Under the pieces are notes generated by a model. That model worked only from the letters and a program-made list of their open reading frames with translations, ran no database searches and was not told the DNA's origin. From contig JAYUQC010000127.1 of assembly GCA_043759735.1 (NCBI GenBank), positions 12,596 to 76,595 of the forward strand: a stretch of DNA of 64,000 nucleotides. Reading direction: 5' to 3'. The position numbers and the translations under genes were made by a program. The stretch comes from CAISIP01 sp043759735 (GTDB lineage Bacteria > Pseudomonadota > Gammaproteobacteria > Burkholderiales > Burkholderiaceae_C). Positions within the stretch are counted from its first letter, which is position 1; every line of letters begins with the position of its first letter. Below, piece after piece: positions 26,397-36,318 of this stretch.

Positions 26397-29261
26397 ATGA
26401 CCGACAAGACCGACTACCGCAGTACCCTCAACCTGCCTGAAACACCATTTCCGATGCGGGGTGACCTACCCAAACGTGAGCCGGTCTGGGCCCGGGAATG
26501 GGACGAGAAAGGCATCTACAAGCAGCTGCGCGATGCGCGCCGGGGCGCCCCCAAGTTCATCTTGCACGATGGCCCGCCGTATGCCAATGGCCAGATCCAC
26601 ATGGGTCACGCTGTCAACAAGATTCTCAAAGACATGATCGTCAAGGAGCGCCAGCTCGAAGGATTCGACGCCCGCTATGTTCCGGGCTGGGACTGCCATG
26701 GCCTGCCGATCGAAAACGCGATCGAGAAGAAGTTTGGGCGCAACCTGCCGCGCGATGAAATGCAGGCCAAGAGCCGTGCCTTCGCCACCGAGCAGATCGC
26801 GTTGCAGATGGGCGATTTCAAGCGCCTGGGCGTATTGGGCGAATGGGACCACCCCTACCGCACGATGGACTTCAAGAACGAGGCCGATGAGATCCGCGCC
26901 TTCAAGCGGGTGATCGAACGCGGATTTGTCTACCGTGGGCTCAAGCCGGTTTACTGGTGTTTCGATTGCGGCTCGTCGCTGGCGGAGTTCGAAATCGAAT
27001 ACGCCGACAAGAAATCGCAGTCGCTGGATGTCGGCTTTCTCTGCGCGCAGCCGCAGCGACTGGCCGACGCCTTTGGCCTGGACGCTCTGGCGATGCCGGC
27101 ATTCGCGGTGATCTGGACCACGACCGCCTGGACCATCCCCGCCAACCAGGCGCTCAATCTCAACCCGGAGTTGGAGTACGCGCTGGTCGATACCGGGCGC
27201 GGCCTGCTGCTGCTGGCGGCCACGCTGGTCCAGCAGTGCCTGGTACGGTATCAGTTGACCGGAACCGTTGTCGCAACAACCCTGGGCAAGGCGCTGGCTG
27301 GAATCGAATTTCACCACCCGCTGGCCCATGTCGACAAGGGATACGACCGGCGAGCCCCGATCTACCTGGCCGACTACGCCACCGCAAACGACGGTACCGG
27401 TCTGGTGCACTCCTCGCCAGCCTACGGCGTGGAGGACTTCAACAGCTGCGTAGCGCACGGCATGGCACTGGACGACATCCTCAATCCGGTGCAGGGCGAC
27501 GGGCACTACGCGGCTGAACTGCCGCTGTTCGGTGGCTTGAATATCTGGCAGGCCTGCCCGCGCATCATCGAGGTGCTGCAGCAGTCGGATCGCCTTTTTT
27601 CCAGCACCCACATCAGCCACAGTTACCCGCATTGCTGGCGCCACAAGACACCGGTGATCTACCGCGCCGCAGCGCAATGGTTCATCCGGATGGACGAGGG
27701 TGTCGGGGTTTTCACACGCGACAAGGCGCCCCGGACGCTGCGCCAGCTGGCACTCGCCGCGATCGAGCAGACCGCGTTCTACCCGGAAAACGGTCGCGCC
27801 CGGCTGCGCGACATGATCGCCGGCCGGCCCGATTGGTGCATCAGCCGCCAGCGCAGCTGGGGCGTGCCGCTGCCCTTCTTCATCCATCGCGACACCGGCG
27901 ATCTGCATCCGCGCACCATGGAGATCCTGGATCAGGCCGCGGACATGGTCGAACGTGGCGGCATCGAGGCCTGGAGCAAGGCCAGCGCGGAATCGATCAT
28001 TGGCGATGTGGACGCTCTCCTTTATGCCAAGAGCAATGACATCCTGGAGGTCTGGTTCGACTCCGGAACTACCCACACCACGGTGCTCAAAGGCTCGCAC
28101 CCGGGCAGCGGCCATGACGTTGGGCCCGAGGCCGACCTGTATCTTGAAGGCCACGACCAGCACCGAGGCTGGTTCCACTCCTCCTTGCTTACCGCCTGCG
28201 CCATGTTTGACCGCGCGCCTTACCGCGGCCTGCTGACGCATGGCTTCACCGTCGACAGCCAAGGCCGCAAGATGAGCAAGAGCCTGGGCAACGGCGTCGA
28301 TCCGCAGGAGACCAGCAAGAAGCTGGGCGCCGAGATCATCCGGCTGTGGGTGGCTGCCAGTGACTATTCGGGCGATATCGCCGGTGACGACAAGATCCTG
28401 GCGCGGGTGGTGGACACCTACCGGCGCATCCGCAACACCTTGAAGTTCCTGCTGGCCAACACCGCCGACTTCGATCCGGCAATCCAATCCGTGGCGCCGG
28501 CGGATATGTTGGAGATCGACCGCTACGCACTGGCGCGGGCATCGCAACTGCAGACCGACATCCTGGCCCATTACAGGATCTACGAGTTCCATCCGGTGGT
28601 GGCCAAGCTGCAGATCTACTGCAGCGAGGACCTGGGTGCGTTCTACCTCGACATCCTGAAAGACCGTCTTTACACGACCAGTGTGGACTCGCGTGCCCGG
28701 CGCTCGGCGCAAACGGCCTTGTGGCAGATCACCCAGGCCATGCTGCGCTGGATGGCGCCGTTCCTGAGCTTCACTGCAGAGGAGGCATGGAGCGTGCTAG
28801 CTGGCGCGGGCAAAGTCCCTGCGGCCGATCGCGCGACCATCTTTACCAGCCAGTTTTCCCCTCTGGCAGCGCCAGACATGGCTTTGCTCGACAAATGGAG
28901 CCTGATCCGCTCGGTGCGCGAGATGGCCAACAAGGAGATCGAGGCCTTGCGTGCGGCCGGCACGGTCGGGTCTTCGCTCCAGGCTCGCTTGCATATCGAG
29001 GTGCCGACCGCGAGCCACCCAGAACTGCTTGCCGCTTTGCAAAGCCTGGGTGACGATCTGCGTTTCGTGTTCATCACCTCGCACGCCACCGTGGCGGCCG
29101 GCGACCAGTTGCAGACCACGCCCGCTGCGGTGACGGATGCCAAATGCGAGCGCTGCTGGCACTACCGGCACGACATCGGCCATGACCCGGCCCACCCCGG
29201 CATCTGCGCGCGCTGTACCTCCAACCTGTTCGGCGCCGGCGAAACGCGCCGCTTCGCATGA
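26397..29261 (+). CDS. ileS: Isoleucyl-tRNA synthetase
   Basis: Class I synthetase charging tRNA-Ile, with an editing domain against valine. The 954-residue protein has the HIGH motif as HMGH (68-71, in PYANGQIHMGH), the editing (CP1) domain in the middle third, KMSKS (about 625-629, in GRKMSKSLGNGVDP), and a C-terminal zinc finger (CERCWHYRHDIG and CARCTSNL, about 917-943) of the bacterial type. The ATG at 26397 begins MTDKTDYRSTLNLP, the common start. It overlaps lspA by four bases. Confidence 0.97.
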   Translation: MTDKTDYRSTLNLPETPFPMRGDLPKREPVWAREWDEKGIYKQLRDARRGAPKFILHDGPPYANGQIHMGHAVNKILKDMIVKERQLEGFDARYVPGWDCHGLPIENAIEKKFGRNLPRDEMQAKSRAFATEQIALQMGDFKRLGVLGEWDHPYRTMDFKNEADEIRAFKRVIERGFVYRGLKPVYWCFDCGSSLAEFEIEYADKKSQSLDVGFLCAQPQRLADAFGLDALAMPAFAVIWTTTAWTIPANQALNLNPELEYALVDTGRGLLLLAATLVQQCLVRYQLTGTVVATTLGKALAGIEFHHPLAHVDKGYDRRAPIYLADYATANDGTGLVHSSPAYGVEDFNSCVAHGMALDDILNPVQGDGHYAAELPLFGGLNIWQACPRIIEVLQQSDRLFSSTHISHSYPHCWRHKTPVIYRAAAQWFIRMDEGVGVFTRDKAPRTLRQLALAAIEQTAFYPENGRARLRDMIAGRPDWCISRQRSWGVPLPFFIHRDTGDLHPRTMEILDQAADMVERGGIEAWSKASAESIIGDVDALLYAKSNDILEVWFDSGTTHTTVLKGSHPGSGHDVGPEADLYLEGHDQHRGWFHSSLLTACAMFDRAPYRGLLTHGFTVDSQGRKMSKSLGNGVDPQETSKKLGAEIIRLWVAASDYSGDIAGDDKILARVVDTYRRIRNTLKFLLANTADFDPAIQSVAPADMLEIDRYALARASQLQTDILAHYRIYEFHPVVAKLQIYCSEDLGAFYLDILKDRLYTTSVDSRARRSAQTALWQITQAMLRWMAPFLSFTAEEAWSVLAGAGKVPAADRATIFTSQFSPLAAPDMALLDKWSLIRSVREMANKEIEALRAAGTVGSSLQARLHIEVPTASHPELLAALQSLGDDLRFVFITSHATVAAGDQLQTTPAAVTDAKCERCWHYRHDIGHDPAHPGICARCTSNLFGAGETRRFA

Positions 29262-29755
29262 TCGCGCGCGGTTCCGAGCGGGCCGGTGCCATGTTGCCCT
29301 GGCTGGGACTGGCGCTGCTGATATTGATCGCCGACCAGTTCACCAAGATCATGGTGCTGGGATATTTCGAACTGGGTGACAGCACCCGGGTGACCGGATT
29401 CTTCAATCTGGTTCGGGTGCACAATGCGGGTGCGGCATTTTCGTTTCTGGCCGGCGCGTCGGGCTGGCAACGCTGGTTTTTCACCGCTATCGGCATCGGC
29501 GCGGCGATTTTCATCGTCTGGATGCTCAAATCGCATCCGGGACAGCGCCTGTTTGCTTTCGCGATGTGCTGCATCCTGGGGGGCGCGATCGGCAATGTGA
29601 TCGACCGGTTGGCATATGGCTATGTCGTGGATTTTCTACAGTTCCACTACGCCGGCTGGTATTTCCCCTCGTTCAACCTGGCCGACAGCGCGATTACCAT
29701 CGGAGCCATTGCCATGATCCTGGATGAGCTATTGCGGGTGCGACGCGCCCGGTAG
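29258..29755 (+). CDS. lspA: Lipoprotein signal peptidase (signal peptidase II)
   Basis: Inner-membrane aspartyl protease that removes signal peptides from prolipoproteins. The 165-residue protein has four membrane helices and the two catalytic aspartates, Asp116 in GNVIDRLAYG and Asp143 in NLADSAITIG, plus the NAGAAFSFLAG block. Its ATG overlaps the ileS stop (ATGA), a conserved coupling. Its products feed the Lol pathway, parts of which (lolA, lolC, lolD) are also in this window. Confidence 0.97.
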   Translation: MIARGSERAGAMLPWLGLALLILIADQFTKIMVLGYFELGDSTRVTGFFNLVRVHNAGAAFSFLAGASGWQRWFFTAIGIGAAIFIVWMLKSHPGQRLFAFAMCCILGGAIGNVIDRLAYGYVVDFLQFHYAGWYFPSFNLADSAITIGAIAMILDELLRVRRAR

Positions 29756-29764
29756 AAAAACGAC

Positions 29765-31423
29765 TTGACCCACCTGCTCAATCTTCTAGCTGCGATTGCC
29801 CTGCTGGTGTGGGGCACGCAGTTGGTACGTACCGGTATCCTGCGCGTTTTTGGCGCCAACCTGCGCAATGTGCTGGCCAAGAGCGTCAGCAACCGGCTCA
29901 ATGCGGTGATGTCGGGGCTGGGCGTCACGGCGCTGGTTCAATCGAGTACCGCCACGGCCCTCATCGTCGCCTCGTTCGTAGGCCAGGGCCTGATGGCGCT
30001 GCCGTCCGCACTGACGGTCATGCTCGGCGCCGATATCGGCACCAGCCTGATGGCCGTCGTCTTCTCGCGCGACCTGTCCTGGCTATCGCCGCTGTTCATC
30101 TTCATCGGCGTGCTGCTGTATATCGCGCGTCAGTCCACGACGGTTGGACGCATCGGCCGCATCCTGATCGGCCTGGGCCTGATGCTGCTGGCGCTGAGCC
30201 TGGTGTCGCAATCGGCCACTGTCCTGACCCGGGCGCCGGCGGTCAAGGCACTGCTGGCGTCGCTCACCAGCGATTTGCTGCTGGAAATATTCACTGGCGC
30301 GGTATTGACGGTGCTGTGCTACTCCAGTCTGGCGATGGTGCTGCTGACTGCCACGCTCGCCGCCACCCACGTGATCCCGCTGGATGTCGCGCTGGGCTTG
30401 GTACTGGGCGCCAACCTGGGCAGCGGCCTGCTGGGCGTATTGACCACGCTGGGCACCAGCATCCAGACCCGCCAGGTGCCGTTGGGCAACCTGATTTTCA
30501 AGATCTGCGGCATCGGCATCGCCGCGCCCTTTGTCGGGCTATGGATCCAGTTCATCCAGGAGTGGTTGTCGGATCTGGCTACGCTCGTAGTGCTGTTTCA
30601 CCTGAGCTTCAACGTCGTGGTCGCTGCGATCTTCATCGGGCTCACGCCGATAGTGGCCCGCTGGGCCCAAACCCTGTTGCCCAAGCCGGACCGCGCCACG
30701 GTGGCCGGTCGGCAGCGCCATCTCGACGCAACAGCGCTGGCCACACCGTCGCTGGCCATCTCGTGTGCGGTACGCGAGGCGATGCACCAGGCCGACGTGG
30801 TTGAAACCATGCTGTCCGGCATGTTGCGTGTGATCAAGGACAACGACAGCAAGCTGTCGCAGGAATTGCGCAAGATGGACGACACCGTCGACGAGTTGTA
30901 TTCGGACATCAAGTACTACCTGACCAAGATATCGCGCGAGGCGCTCAGCGACAGCGAGGGCCAGCGCTGGACCGACATCATCAGCTTCACCATCAACATG
31001 GAGCAGATCGGCGACATCGTCGAACGCATCCTGATCGACATCGAAGACAAAAAGATCAAGACCGGCCGCGAGTTCTCGGAGGCCGGGGTGAAAGAAATCG
31101 GCGACCTGCACGCGCATCTGGTCGAGAACCTGCGCTTGGGCATGAGCGTATTCCTGCACGGCAACGTGCGGGATGCCCAAAAGCTGCTGGAAGAGAAGAC
31201 CCGCTTTCGCGACCTGGAGCGCGAGTACGCATCGACCCACCTGCGCCGCCTGGCGCTCAACACCGTGCAAAGCATCGAGACCAGCTCGTTGCACCTGGAC
31301 CTGATCAGCGATCTCAAGCGCATCAACTCGCACATCTGCTCGATTGCCTATCCGATCCTGGACACCGCAGGCGCGCTGGCGCCAAACCGGCTGGAGAAGT
31401 CGGTGCTCGACGCGCGCGACTGA
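29765..31423 (+). CDS. Na/Pi cotransporter family protein (NptA/PhoU-domain)
   Basis: A 552-residue protein with an N-terminal membrane domain of about eight to nine helices containing two inverted QSSTATA-type repeats (GVTALVQSSTATALIVASF near residue 52; a weaker copy CYSSLAMVLLTATLA near 181) typical of NptA/SLC34-like symporters. The C-terminal region from about 335 is a PhoU-like helical bundle (METMLSGMLRVIKDND and later helices). The start is TTG at 29765, ten bases after lspA, and no nearby ATG preserves the first helix. Phosphate import or export coupled to sodium is the family role. Confidence 0.9.
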   Translation: MTHLLNLLAAIALLVWGTQLVRTGILRVFGANLRNVLAKSVSNRLNAVMSGLGVTALVQSSTATALIVASFVGQGLMALPSALTVMLGADIGTSLMAVVFSRDLSWLSPLFIFIGVLLYIARQSTTVGRIGRILIGLGLMLLALSLVSQSATVLTRAPAVKALLASLTSDLLLEIFTGAVLTVLCYSSLAMVLLTATLAATHVIPLDVALGLVLGANLGSGLLGVLTTLGTSIQTRQVPLGNLIFKICGIGIAAPFVGLWIQFIQEWLSDLATLVVLFHLSFNVVVAAIFIGLTPIVARWAQTLLPKPDRATVAGRQRHLDATALATPSLAISCAVREAMHQADVVETMLSGMLRVIKDNDSKLSQELRKMDDTVDELYSDIKYYLTKISREALSDSEGQRWTDIISFTINMEQIGDIVERILIDIEDKKIKTGREFSEAGVKEIGDLHAHLVENLRLGMSVFLHGNVRDAQKLLEEKTRFRDLEREYASTHLRRLALNTVQSIETSSLHLDLISDLKRINSHICSIAYPILDTAGALAPNRLEKSVLDARD

Positions 31424-31568
31424 AGCGAGGCGCGTATCGCCGGTCGATGCGGGACTTGAGGCCCCGCCCACAAGAACTCCTGGTTGGTTTTGACAAATCG
31501 ATCACCCGCCAGAGTGCCCGATCGTGCCGAATCCGATAATAATGCGGTGATAAATCGGGAGTGGCGTA

Positions 31569-32168
31569 ATGGGCAAGCGAACCTGCACGATGTTGACGGC
31601 CGCCGCGCTGGTGTTTGCGCTCAGCCACCCGGTTTTGGCGCAAACCGATACGGTCACGGTCAAGCGTGATGCACAGTTGCGCGAGTCTGCGGCCGAATCG
31701 GCGCCCAGCCTTGTCGCGCTGCCGGTGCAGACGCAACTGACACGGCTGACGGCACGCCAGGGCCCGTGGATTGAGGTGCGCACGGCCCAGGGCCAGACGG
31801 GCTGGGTCCATATGTTCGATATCGGTACGGCACCGGCGGCCAAGGGCGGCAATATCGCCACTGGCGCGTTGCGTGGCCTGACCGGCCTGTTTGGCCGTGG
31901 CAATACGCTGGCCCCCACGAGAACCACCACGGTCGGAATCCGTGGCCTGGGAGCTGAAGAGATCGCCAACGCACAACCCAATCTGGCTGCGGTGACCCTG
32001 GCCGAATCCCTGCGCATGGACGCGACGCAGGCGCAACAGTTTGCGGCCACCGCCAACTTGGCCGTTCAACGCGTGGAACCGCTTCCGGTGCCGCCCAGAT
32101 CGAATAATTCGACGACGCCGGCTGGCGCCGGGGCGGCAGGTGCAGCAGCAGCAGGAGAAAATCGATGA
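31569..32168 (+). CDS. Secreted bacterial SH3-domain protein
   Basis: A 199-residue exported protein: signal peptide with AQT-type cleavage near residue 25, then an SH3b domain at about 28-85 (VKRDAQLRES, GPWIEVRTAQGQTGWVHMF). The rest has a Gly/Thr-rich link and an AEEIANAQPNL helix, and ends in an Ala/Gly/Pro-rich tail. Its stop overlaps the start of the M48 peptidase gene by four bases, so the two are translationally coupled and probably act together in the periplasm. SH3b domains often bind peptidoglycan; here that is inference. Confidence 0.85.
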   Translation: MGKRTCTMLTAAALVFALSHPVLAQTDTVTVKRDAQLRESAAESAPSLVALPVQTQLTRLTARQGPWIEVRTAQGQTGWVHMFDIGTAPAAKGGNIATGALRGLTGLFGRGNTLAPTRTTTVGIRGLGAEEIANAQPNLAAVTLAESLRMDATQAQQFAATANLAVQRVEPLPVPPRSNNSTTPAGAGAAGAAAAGENR

Positions 32169-33334
32169 ACCACCCGCCTTGTTGTCACGACCGTACGCTC
32201 GTGCGGTCATGGGTGTCTACATCCATGGCACTGTGCATGTGTGTGTTGTCGTTTTACCCGGGTCTGGCCCAGAGTCAGGATGCCAGCAAGGCGCTCAATC
32301 TGTTTCAGCAAATGCTGCGGCCAAACCAGGCGCCGGTGCCGGTGCCTGCAAATCCTGGCCTACCTGCCAACCCTGCATTGCCCATTGGTCCGGCAGGCCT
32401 GCTGGGCAACGCGCTCAGCGGGGCTGGTGGCGGCAGGTCCGCAGGCAATGCAGCCATGGCCGCAGACCTGATGGGGCTACTGTCGCAGTCCACGTCCCAG
32501 ATCGACCAGGCTCAGGAGATCGAAATCGGCCGCCAACTCTCGGCGGTGCTGTTGGGCAGCAAAGGGCTGCATCCGGACATGCAATTGCAGCGCTACGTCA
32601 ATCAGTTGGGGCGCTGGATCAGCCTGCAGACCAACCGTCCCGAACTGCCCTGGACCTTCGCCGTGCTGGACGACAACGGCTTCAATGCCTTTGCAGCGCC
32701 TGGCGGATATATCTACGTCACCAAGGGTCTCATCGACCGGGTTGCCGACGAGTCCGAGCTGGCCGGCATCCTGGCGCACGAGATCAGCCATGTGATACGC
32801 CGGCACCATCTAGAGGCCATTGGCAAGAACGCGCGTGCCGGCATCGTGACCCAGTTGATCGGCTCGCAACTCAACACCAACCTGGGCGGTGCCTTGTCTG
32901 CCCAGTTGATTGGCCTGGGGCGCAACCTGTATTCCAAGGGCCTGGATCAGGACGATGAATACGAAGCCGACCGGCTGGGTATTGCCCTGGCGGCCAGTGC
33001 CGGCTTCGATCCTTATGGCCTGGTCGCGGTATTGCAGCAGTTGCGTTCGGCGGCGCCAGACAACCCGGTGTTCAGCCTGTCACTCAGCACGCACCCGCCC
33101 GCCCAGTTGCGCATTGACCAGGTGGAACAGGCGATGGGAACGCGCATGGATGCACTTGCCGGCAAGCCGGTGATTGCCATTGCGCAACGCATGGAACAAC
33201 TTGCGGCGCGCGAGAATGACCGCAACACCGCCGCTGCGGCAGCGGCCGCAGCGGCGGCAAACAAACCTCCCCCGGCCGTTCGTCTGCCGGTGGCCAAGCC
33301 GGCACCTGCCAAGACCAACAAGGGCAAGACCTAG
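32165..33334 (+). CDS. Periplasmic M48 family metalloprotease
   Basis: A 389-residue exported zinc protease related to BepA/LoiP/YfgC. The active site is HEISH (His205, Glu206, His209), with the third-ligand region DEYEADRLG at 264-272. A signal peptide occupies about the first 37 residues. Between it and the catalytic domain is a Pro/Gly-rich linker. The C-terminal tail is Ala/Lys/Pro-rich and likely disordered, without the TPR repeats of BepA. A role in outer-membrane protein quality control is the family precedent. It overlaps the SH3 gene by ATGA. Confidence 0.9.
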   Translation: MNHPPCCHDRTLVRSWVSTSMALCMCVLSFYPGLAQSQDASKALNLFQQMLRPNQAPVPVPANPGLPANPALPIGPAGLLGNALSGAGGGRSAGNAAMAADLMGLLSQSTSQIDQAQEIEIGRQLSAVLLGSKGLHPDMQLQRYVNQLGRWISLQTNRPELPWTFAVLDDNGFNAFAAPGGYIYVTKGLIDRVADESELAGILAHEISHVIRRHHLEAIGKNARAGIVTQLIGSQLNTNLGGALSAQLIGLGRNLYSKGLDQDDEYEADRLGIALAASAGFDPYGLVAVLQQLRSAAPDNPVFSLSLSTHPPAQLRIDQVEQAMGTRMDALAGKPVIAIAQRMEQLAARENDRNTAAAAAAAAAANKPPPAVRLPVAKPAPAKTNKGKT

Positions 33335-33374
33335 CAGCCTGGCCGCGTGGCCGCCAGCACCGAAGCTGGAACGA

Positions 33375-34670
33375 CTACATGTTATCCATGCCGCCGCCCA
33401 GATGCCGGTGCAGCCGGCGTATCGAACGCCAGACCCACCAGGCCACCAGCGGAATCGCTGCGGCAGCGCTGCTTTCGGAATTCAGCGGCCAACCCCAGGG
33501 TTGCGCCGCCTTGGCCAGGTAGGTCACCAGCCCCACCACGTAATAGGTGATGGCAGCAACGGACAAACCCTCAACGGTCGATTGCAGCTTGAGCTGCATG
33601 CCCTGGCGCCGGTTCATCGCGGTCAGCAGTTCCTGGCTGCTTTGCTGTTGCTCGATCTCGACCCGGGTCCGCAACAGGTTGCTGATGCGCGACACGCGCT
33701 GAGACAAGGCGTCCTGCCGGCGCGCCGCCCACTCGCAGGTGCTGCGGGCAGGGGTCAGACGCCGGTCCATGAACTCGCGCACCGTCTGCATTCCAGCTTG
33801 GCGCGACTCGGCGATATCCTGAATGCGGCGGTCCATCAATTCGAAATACGCTGCACTGGCCGACAAACGGTAATGGGTCGTCGCATGCTGACTCTCGACC
33901 TGCCCGGCCAGCCGGGTCAAACGGTCGAGCAGCATCGGCTCGTCGGCCCGGGTCGCCGTGCGGATCAGCTCAGCCAGTTCCGCCAGCTCGCGCTCGGCAC
34001 TGCCCAACACCGCCGCGACGCCGCGCGCTGCTGGCAGTCCCAGCAATGCCGCCATGCGGTAGGTCTCGATCTCCAGCAGGCGCTGCACCAATCGGCCCAG
34101 CCTGCGGGGAGTCATGCCGCCAGTAAACAGCAGCATGCGCGAGAAGCCATCGGCATGCACCGCGAAATCGGTAAAAAGCTCGCCAAAACCGTCTGCGACG
34201 GTAGACCCGACCAGCGTGTCTTCCTGCAGCAGCGAACGAACCAGATCGCCGGAATCGGTTGCACCGGAGGGCATGATCCACACATGCAGGCATGCCAGCG
34301 CGCTGCCGGGCAAGGCCGCAAGCCAGTCATGCGGCACCACGCCTAGGGCCGTCTGCGGAGCGCGGCCATCGGGCTTGGCCGCCGGCTGCCCGAGAATGAA
34401 AGTCCAGGTGACGAACTCGGTGTGCAGTTCCCACCGGATCCGAAATCCAGCAACGTCCAAGCGCAGGTGGGTCGCGTCCGCGTCGGGCAACGGCAGATGA
34501 TGGTCACGCAGCAACATTGCCAGATGTTCCCGGCTGGCCTGGCGCTGCGCTGGATCGCACAACATCACGATGCGCGAGATCGATTGTGGTGCATGCATCG
34601 CCTCCGGTGGCCTGGCATGCACTTCGTTGTGCAGCGCCATGCGCTGCGGATGCTGTGTGAGGATGTTCAT
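33375..34670 (-). CDS. DUF3422 family protein
   Basis: A 431-residue protein of the DUF3422 family. It begins with the conserved MALHNEVHARPPE segment (11-23), has a mixed soluble middle part (FTDFAVHADGFSRMLLF near 190), a long helical stretch, and two C-terminal membrane helices (about 365-388 and 398-415), an arrangement reminiscent of CorA-like topology. Function is unknown to me. The ATG at 34670 was preferred to one 15 codons earlier because the conserved block follows it closely. The gene converges on the M48 peptidase gene. Confidence 0.88.
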   Translation of the reverse strand: MNILTQHPQRMALHNEVHARPPEAMHAPQSISRIVMLCDPAQRQASREHLAMLLRDHHLPLPDADATHLRLDVAGFRIRWELHTEFVTWTFILGQPAAKPDGRAPQTALGVVPHDWLAALPGSALACLHVWIMPSGATDSGDLVRSLLQEDTLVGSTVADGFGELFTDFAVHADGFSRMLLFTGGMTPRRLGRLVQRLLEIETYRMAALLGLPAARGVAAVLGSAERELAELAELIRTATRADEPMLLDRLTRLAGQVESQHATTHYRLSASAAYFELMDRRIQDIAESRQAGMQTVREFMDRRLTPARSTCEWAARRQDALSQRVSRISNLLRTRVEIEQQQSSQELLTAMNRRQGMQLKLQSTVEGLSVAAITYYVVGLVTYLAKAAQPWGWPLNSESSAAAAIPLVAWWVWRSIRRLHRHLGGGMDNM

Positions 34671-34796
34671 GTTGTGGACGATGGCTGGCTGCGCCCGATT
34701 GTCAACGACCCCCAACGCACGCCGTCTCCAAGCGCCAACGGCACCCGAAGGTGCCGCTGTGCAGACAGGGCGCAGGCGCCGGTCGCCCGCGGATCC

Positions 34797-36308
34797 TCAT
34801 TCCTCGACGAATGCCTCCTCGCGCTTGCGCTTGACCGACGGCAGCAACACGATGACCAGCAACAGGGCCGCGACCGCCAGCAGGCTGGCCGAAAGGCCCC
34901 GTGTCACGAACACGCTCCAATCGCCGCGCGACAACAACAAGGCCCGGCGCAGATTCTCCTCCATCATCGGCCCGAGCACAAATCCCAGCAGCAGAGGCGC
35001 GGGTTCGATCCCCAGCTTGATGAAGCTGTAACCGATGACGCCGAAGATCGCCACCATCCAGATGTCGAAGGTGTTGTTGTTGGTGGAGTACACGCCGATT
35101 GCGCAAAACAGCACGATGGCCGGAAACAACCAGCGATAGGGCACCGTGAGCAGTTTGATCCAGATGCCGATCAGCGGCAGGTTCAGGACGATCAGCATCG
35201 CGTTGCCGATCCACATCGAGGCGATCAGGCCCCAGAACAGTTCCGGATTGCTGGTCATCACCTGCGGCCCCGGCTGGATGTTGTGGATGGTCATCGCGCC
35301 CACCATCAAGGCCATCACCGCGTTGGGCGGAATGCCCAGCGTCAGCAGCGGGATGAACGATGTCTGCGAGGCCGCATTGTTGGCCGACTCGGGCCCGGCC
35401 ACGCCACGGATATTGCCCTTGCCGAAAGGAATCTCGCCCGGTCGCATCTTGGTCTTTTTTTCAATGGTGTAGGCGGCGAATGCCGCCATTACCGCACCGC
35501 CACCGGGCAAGATGCCCAGCGCGGAACCGAGCAACGTCCCTCGGAGTACAGCCGGAATCATGTTCCGGAAATCCTCGCGCGTAGGCATCAGGCCCTTGAC
35601 TTCGGCCGCAAACACCTGGCGCTCGCTCGCGTGTTTGCCCAGGTTGCTGATGATTTCGCCGTAACCGAACACGCCCATGCCGATCACGATGAAACCGATG
35701 CCGTCCGTGAGTTCGGGAATATCGAAACTGAACCGCGCCACGCCGGAGTTCACGTCGGTGCCGACCAAGCCCATCAACAGGCCCAGCAACACCATGCCGA
35801 CCGCCTTGAGGATGGAACCGGACGCGAGCACGATGGCGCCGATCAATCCGAGGATCATCAGCGAAAAATATTCGGCCGGCCCGAACTTGAAAGCGACTTC
35901 GGTCAGCGGTACCGCGAAACCGGCCAGCACCAGGGTGCCGACACAACCGGCAAAGAACGAGCCCAGTCCGGCCGCCGCCAGTGCCGGCCCGGCGCGCCCC
36001 TGGCGCGCCATCTGGTAGCCGTCGATCACCGTGACGACGGACGACGTCTCGCCCGGCAGATTGACCAAAATGGCCGTGGTGGAGCCGCCGTATTGGGCTC
36101 CATAATAAATACCTGCCAGCATGATCAGCGCCGACACCGGCGGCAAGGCATAGGTGGCCGGCAACAACATCGCGATGGTCGCCAGCGGCCCGATGCCCGG
36201 CAACACGCCGATCAGCGTACCCAGCAGGCAGCCGACAAACGCGTACAACAGGTTGATCGGCGTGAACGCAACGCCAAAGCCGATCGAGAGATTGGTAATC
36301 AAGTCCAT
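34797..36308 (-). CDS. tctA: Tripartite tricarboxylate transporter, large permease TctA
   Basis: Large integral membrane subunit of a TTT-type secondary importer, 503 residues with about 11-12 helices. Markers are GVLPGIGPLATIAMLLP near residue 38, YYGAQYGGSTTAILVN near 70, and the second-half signature GPESANNAASQTSFIPLLTLGIP. It works with the small permease TctB, encoded ten bases upstream, and a periplasmic binding protein TctC, which is not found here. AAGGGGA precedes the ATG. Confidence 0.95.
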   Translation of the reverse strand: MDLITNLSIGFGVAFTPINLLYAFVGCLLGTLIGVLPGIGPLATIAMLLPATYALPPVSALIMLAGIYYGAQYGGSTTAILVNLPGETSSVVTVIDGYQMARQGRAGPALAAAGLGSFFAGCVGTLVLAGFAVPLTEVAFKFGPAEYFSLMILGLIGAIVLASGSILKAVGMVLLGLLMGLVGTDVNSGVARFSFDIPELTDGIGFIVIGMGVFGYGEIISNLGKHASERQVFAAEVKGLMPTREDFRNMIPAVLRGTLLGSALGILPGGGAVMAAFAAYTIEKKTKMRPGEIPFGKGNIRGVAGPESANNAASQTSFIPLLTLGIPPNAVMALMVGAMTIHNIQPGPQVMTSNPELFWGLIASMWIGNAMLIVLNLPLIGIWIKLLTVPYRWLFPAIVLFCAIGVYSTNNNTFDIWMVAIFGVIGYSFIKLGIEPAPLLLGFVLGPMMEENLRRALLLSRGDWSVFVTRGLSASLLAVAALLLVIVLLPSVKRKREEAFVEE

Positions 36309-36318
36309 GCAATTCCCC

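Noticed and set aside
26466..28712. Long open frame (748 codons) on the minus strand opposite ileS
   Set aside because: It mirrors ileS codons, has no ribosome site or recognisable domain, and the plus strand is clearly IleS.
31490..31540. Promoter TTGACA plus GATAAT upstream of the SH3-domain gene
   Set aside because: The two boxes (31490-31495 and 31535-31540) are separated by 39 bases, too far for one sigma-70 promoter; either may work with a poor partner, so no call was made.
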